Positions 62,053-64,000 of a DNA stretch of 64,000 bases are shown piece by piece. Within the stretch, counting starts at the first letter, position 1. The number at the start of each line of letters is the position of its first letter. This stretch comes from JAJEFO01 sp022819605. Its GTDB lineage: Bacteria; Pseudomonadota; Alphaproteobacteria; Rhodobacterales; Rhodobacteraceae. The notes below the pieces were generated by a model. That model did no database searches. It had not been told where the DNA came from and saw nothing but the letters and a program-made list of their open reading frames with translations. The stretch is from NCBI GenBank assembly GCA_965221545.1, contig OZ244901.1, forward strand, positions 1,302,001 to 1,366,000, read 5' to 3'. The position numbers were made by a program, and so were the translations under genes.

Positions 62053-63317
62053 TGGATTCCATTGTCGTTACAGGAGGAGTCAGGCTCAAAGGCCAGATTC
62101 CGATCGCGGGCGCAAAGAACTCGTGCCTCGCATTGATGCCAGCGACATTGCTGACCGAAGAACCCCTTGTCCTGATGAACGCGCCTCGCCTCTCGGACAT
62201 CGACGCGATGGGCCTGCTGCTGCGATCTCTGGGAGTGCATGTCCAGGCTTCCGAAGACGGCAAGGTCATCACCATGTGCTCGGGTGGCTCGGTTTCCACG
62301 ACGGCCGAGTATGACATCGTGCGGAAGATGCGCGCGTCGAACCTCGTGCTTGGCCCGCTTCTTGCGCGTGAGGGTCAGGCAACAGTTTCCCTGCCCGGGG
62401 GATGCGCCATTGGAGCGCGCCCGATGGATGTACACGTCGCTGCGCTTGAGGCTCTGGGCGCAAGAATCGAGCTGAAGGATGGATACCTGCACGCAACCGC
62501 ACCAAAGGGACTGAAGGGCGCGAAGGTGACGCTCAGGATTGCAAGCGTCGGTGCGACCGAAAATGTCCTGATGGCAGCAACGCTGGCCAAGGGCACGACG
62601 GTCATCGAAAACGCGGCATGCGAGCCAGAGATCATTGATCTGGCCGAGTGCCTTGTGGCGATGGGCGCCAGAATCGAGGGCGCGGGCACTCCGACCATCA
62701 CCATTGAAGGCGCAAGTCGGCTGGGAAGGGCGAGGCACACGGTGATTGCCGACCGGATCGAGCTTGGGACCTACATGATGGCTCCTGCAATCTGCGGTGG
62801 CGATGTGGAGTGCCTTGGCGGCCGTATGGAGCTTGTCAGCACCGTCGCAGAGCGGCTTGACGAGGCTGGCGTATCGGTCGAGGAAACGGGGCGAGGAATC
62901 AGGGTTGCACGCGGAAACGATCGCATCCGCCCGATCAATGTCAGGACCGAGCCGTATCCTGGGTTTCCGACCGACCTGCAGGCGCAGATGATGGCGCTGC
63001 TGTGCACCGCGGATGGCGTGAGCAGGCTCGAAGAGACGATCTTCGAAAACCGATTCATGCATGCACCGGAACTGATGCGCATGGGTGCTGACATAGACGT
63101 GCGGGGCGGAACAGCGACGGTTACTGGAGTTGAGCGTTTGAAAGGCGCGCCCGTAATGGCAACGGATCTTCGCGCGTCGGTTTCGCTGATCCTGGCGGGT
63201 CTTGGTGCCGAGCACGAGACAGTGGTCAACCGGGTCTACCATCTTGACCGGGGATACGAGCACGTCGAAGAGAAACTGGGTTCGGTGGGCGCGAAGATCG
63301 AGAGGATCCAGAATTGA
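62052..63317 (+). CDS. murA: UDP-N-acetylglucosamine 1-carboxyvinyltransferase
   Basis: First committed step of peptidoglycan synthesis, cytoplasmic; 421 residues. Lys22-Asn23 lie in AGAKNSCLAL. The active Cys118 in PGGCAIGARPMDVH is the fosfomycin target and is not replaced. YPGFPTDLQAQMMAL and FENRFMHAPELMRMGADI are present. Start and length are normal. Confidence 0.97.
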   Translation: MDSIVVTGGVRLKGQIPIAGAKNSCLALMPATLLTEEPLVLMNAPRLSDIDAMGLLLRSLGVHVQASEDGKVITMCSGGSVSTTAEYDIVRKMRASNLVLGPLLAREGQATVSLPGGCAIGARPMDVHVAALEALGARIELKDGYLHATAPKGLKGAKVTLRIASVGATENVLMAATLAKGTTVIENAACEPEIIDLAECLVAMGARIEGAGTPTITIEGASRLGRARHTVIADRIELGTYMMAPAICGGDVECLGGRMELVSTVAERLDEAGVSVEETGRGIRVARGNDRIRPINVRTEPYPGFPTDLQAQMMALLCTADGVSRLEETIFENRFMHAPELMRMGADIDVRGGTATVTGVERLKGAPVMATDLRASVSLILAGLGAEHETVVNRVYHLDRGYEHVEEKLGSVGAKIERIQN

Positions 63318-63799
63318 TGGCGAGCGCTGCGAGTGTCCAGATAGGCTCGGAACGGCCGCTGAAACTGCGTGCGGACGACGTCGAGGATCTGCAAATCCTG
63401 TCTGCACTTGCCCAAGACGCGGTCCTGCCTGCCAGCGAGATGACCTGGGACAAGAAGAGGCGGCGATTCGCGTGCCTGATCAACCGTTTCCGCTGGGAAG
63501 CCATGCAGGAGGGCGAGCAACGCGACCTGCATCTGGAACGCGTGCGGGCAGTTCTCGCCGTGGAGGACGTGATCGCGGTCAGACGGCAGGGACCGGCACC
63601 GGAGGTATCGCAGGACATCGTGCTGTCCTTGCTGATGCTCAGCTTCCAGCCTGACGGAGGTGGGATGGGTCGCGTCGTGCTGACATTTGCGGGTGACGCG
63701 GCTGTTGAAGTCGAGGTCGAGGCAATCAACATCACGTTGCAGGATGTCACATGCACTTATGAAGCGCCCTCTCAACGAACGCCCGAGCACCCGGAGTGA
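63317..63799 (+). CDS. DUF2948 family protein
   Basis: 160 residues of unknown function, typical of alphaproteobacteria between murA and hisD. Characteristic sequence: LKLRADDVEDLQILSALAQDAV, MTWDKKRRRFACLINRFRWE and the end NITLQDVTCTYEAPS. The ATG shares one base with the murA stop (TGATG). No membrane segment. Its conserved neighbour relation is the best clue to its identity. Confidence 0.88.
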   Translation: MASAASVQIGSERPLKLRADDVEDLQILSALAQDAVLPASEMTWDKKRRRFACLINRFRWEAMQEGEQRDLHLERVRAVLAVEDVIAVRRQGPAPEVSQDIVLSLLMLSFQPDGGGMGRVVLTFAGDAAVEVEVEAINITLQDVTCTYEAPSQRTPEHPE

Positions 63800-63865
63800 C
63801 GTCGGGCACGGGCTGGGGCTGGAGCCCTCCTTTGCATGCAGCTATGAGTCGGCAAGAGGTCATCA

Positions 63866-64000
63866 ATGGCGCAACTTCTGAACACGACGGATCCGGAGTT
63901 CGAGAGCAGGTTTCGAGCGCTCCTGTCCTTGAAGCGCGAGGACGCGCCGGACGTGAATCAGGCCGTGGCCGGGATCATTGCCGACGTGCGTGCGCGTGGC
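63866..64000 (+). CDS. hisD: Histidinol dehydrogenase, N-terminal part (continues beyond window)
   Basis: The first 45 codons of the gene, open to the right edge. MAQLLNTTDPEFESRFRALL followed by the segment to IIADVRARG matches the start of HisD. An AGAGG lies a few bases before the ATG. The order murA, DUF2948, hisD is usual in Rhodobacterales. It is the genuine biosynthetic gene, in contrast to the HpsN-like paralogue at 42669-43979. Confidence 0.85.
   Translation, partial: MAQLLNTTDPEFESRFRALLSLKREDAPDVNQAVAGIIADVRARG

Noticed and set aside
62001..63407. A 468-codon leftward frame opposite murA
   Set aside because: murA is complete with Cys118 and all motifs; the antisense frame has no homology that I can see.

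Overview
The window reads as an alphaproteobacterial chromosome segment of high GC content. The order murA, DUF2948, hisD at the right end, recJ next to glpX, and a DUF2842 gene after purA resemble the Rhodobacterales. That placement is inference from gene order, not from a search. The left edge carries a class III polyhydroxyalkanoate synthase pair (phaE, phaC). The stretch from about 2.7 to 37.4 kb is loaded with insertion sequences and gene remnants. The right 8 kb is ordinary housekeeping DNA.

Layout. 1-2.75 kb: phaE (cut by the edge), phaC and an alpha/beta hydrolase. 2.75-5.85 kb: decay zone with remnants of an HxlR regulator, an adenine methylase, an IS1595 transposase and a D-aminoacylase. 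5.9-26.2 kb: a natural-product locus of the NHLP (nitrile-hydratase-like leader peptide) RiPP type. It has a double HxlR regulator, a precursor ending in a double-Gly leader and a seven-residue core with C-terminal Trp, a flavin-dependent tryptophan halogenase, an unrecognised 350-residue protein, a CmcJ-like non-heme iron oxygenase, the two NHLM-type ABC exporters (one with a C39 peptidase domain) and a stub of the HlyD-type adaptor. A nest of transposons splits it: an IS4-type element with a DUF4338/DruA-like domain, beside an IS1634-type element that contains a complete IS21 element. 26.2-31.2 kb: remnants, a duplicated pair of small membrane proteins, and an 810-residue 2-oxoglutarate oxygenase-like protein. 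31.4-34.4 kb: a complete IS66 element with perfect ends and an 8-bp target duplication. 34.8-37.4 kb: two tandem tyrosine recombinases.

38-54.1 kb is a catabolic and uptake cluster. A leftward operon carries a MalK-type ATPase, a HisD/HpsN-like dehydrogenase, two double-SnoaL proteins, a LacI regulator, an SRPBCC protein and a double cupin. Divergent from it are a third double-SnoaL protein and an amidohydrolase. A thiamine-diphosphate enzyme faces them. A TAXI-TRAP transporter and a type I sulfatase follow. The likely logic is uptake of an organic acid or organosulfate, desulfation, oxidation and cleavage; the substrate cannot be read from the sequence. A FitAB-type toxin-antitoxin pair and an integrase remnant at 54.8-55.65 kb, beside tRNA-Glu, repeat the arrangement at 34.8 kb and suggest island boundaries.

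56-64 kb: recJ, glpX, purA, DUF2842, hisA, tRNA-Thr, a 50-residue basic protein, murA, DUF2948 and the start of hisD.

The item most worth following is the halogenase/oxygenase RiPP locus, with its rearranged precursor modules and an exporter whose adaptor gene is truncated.
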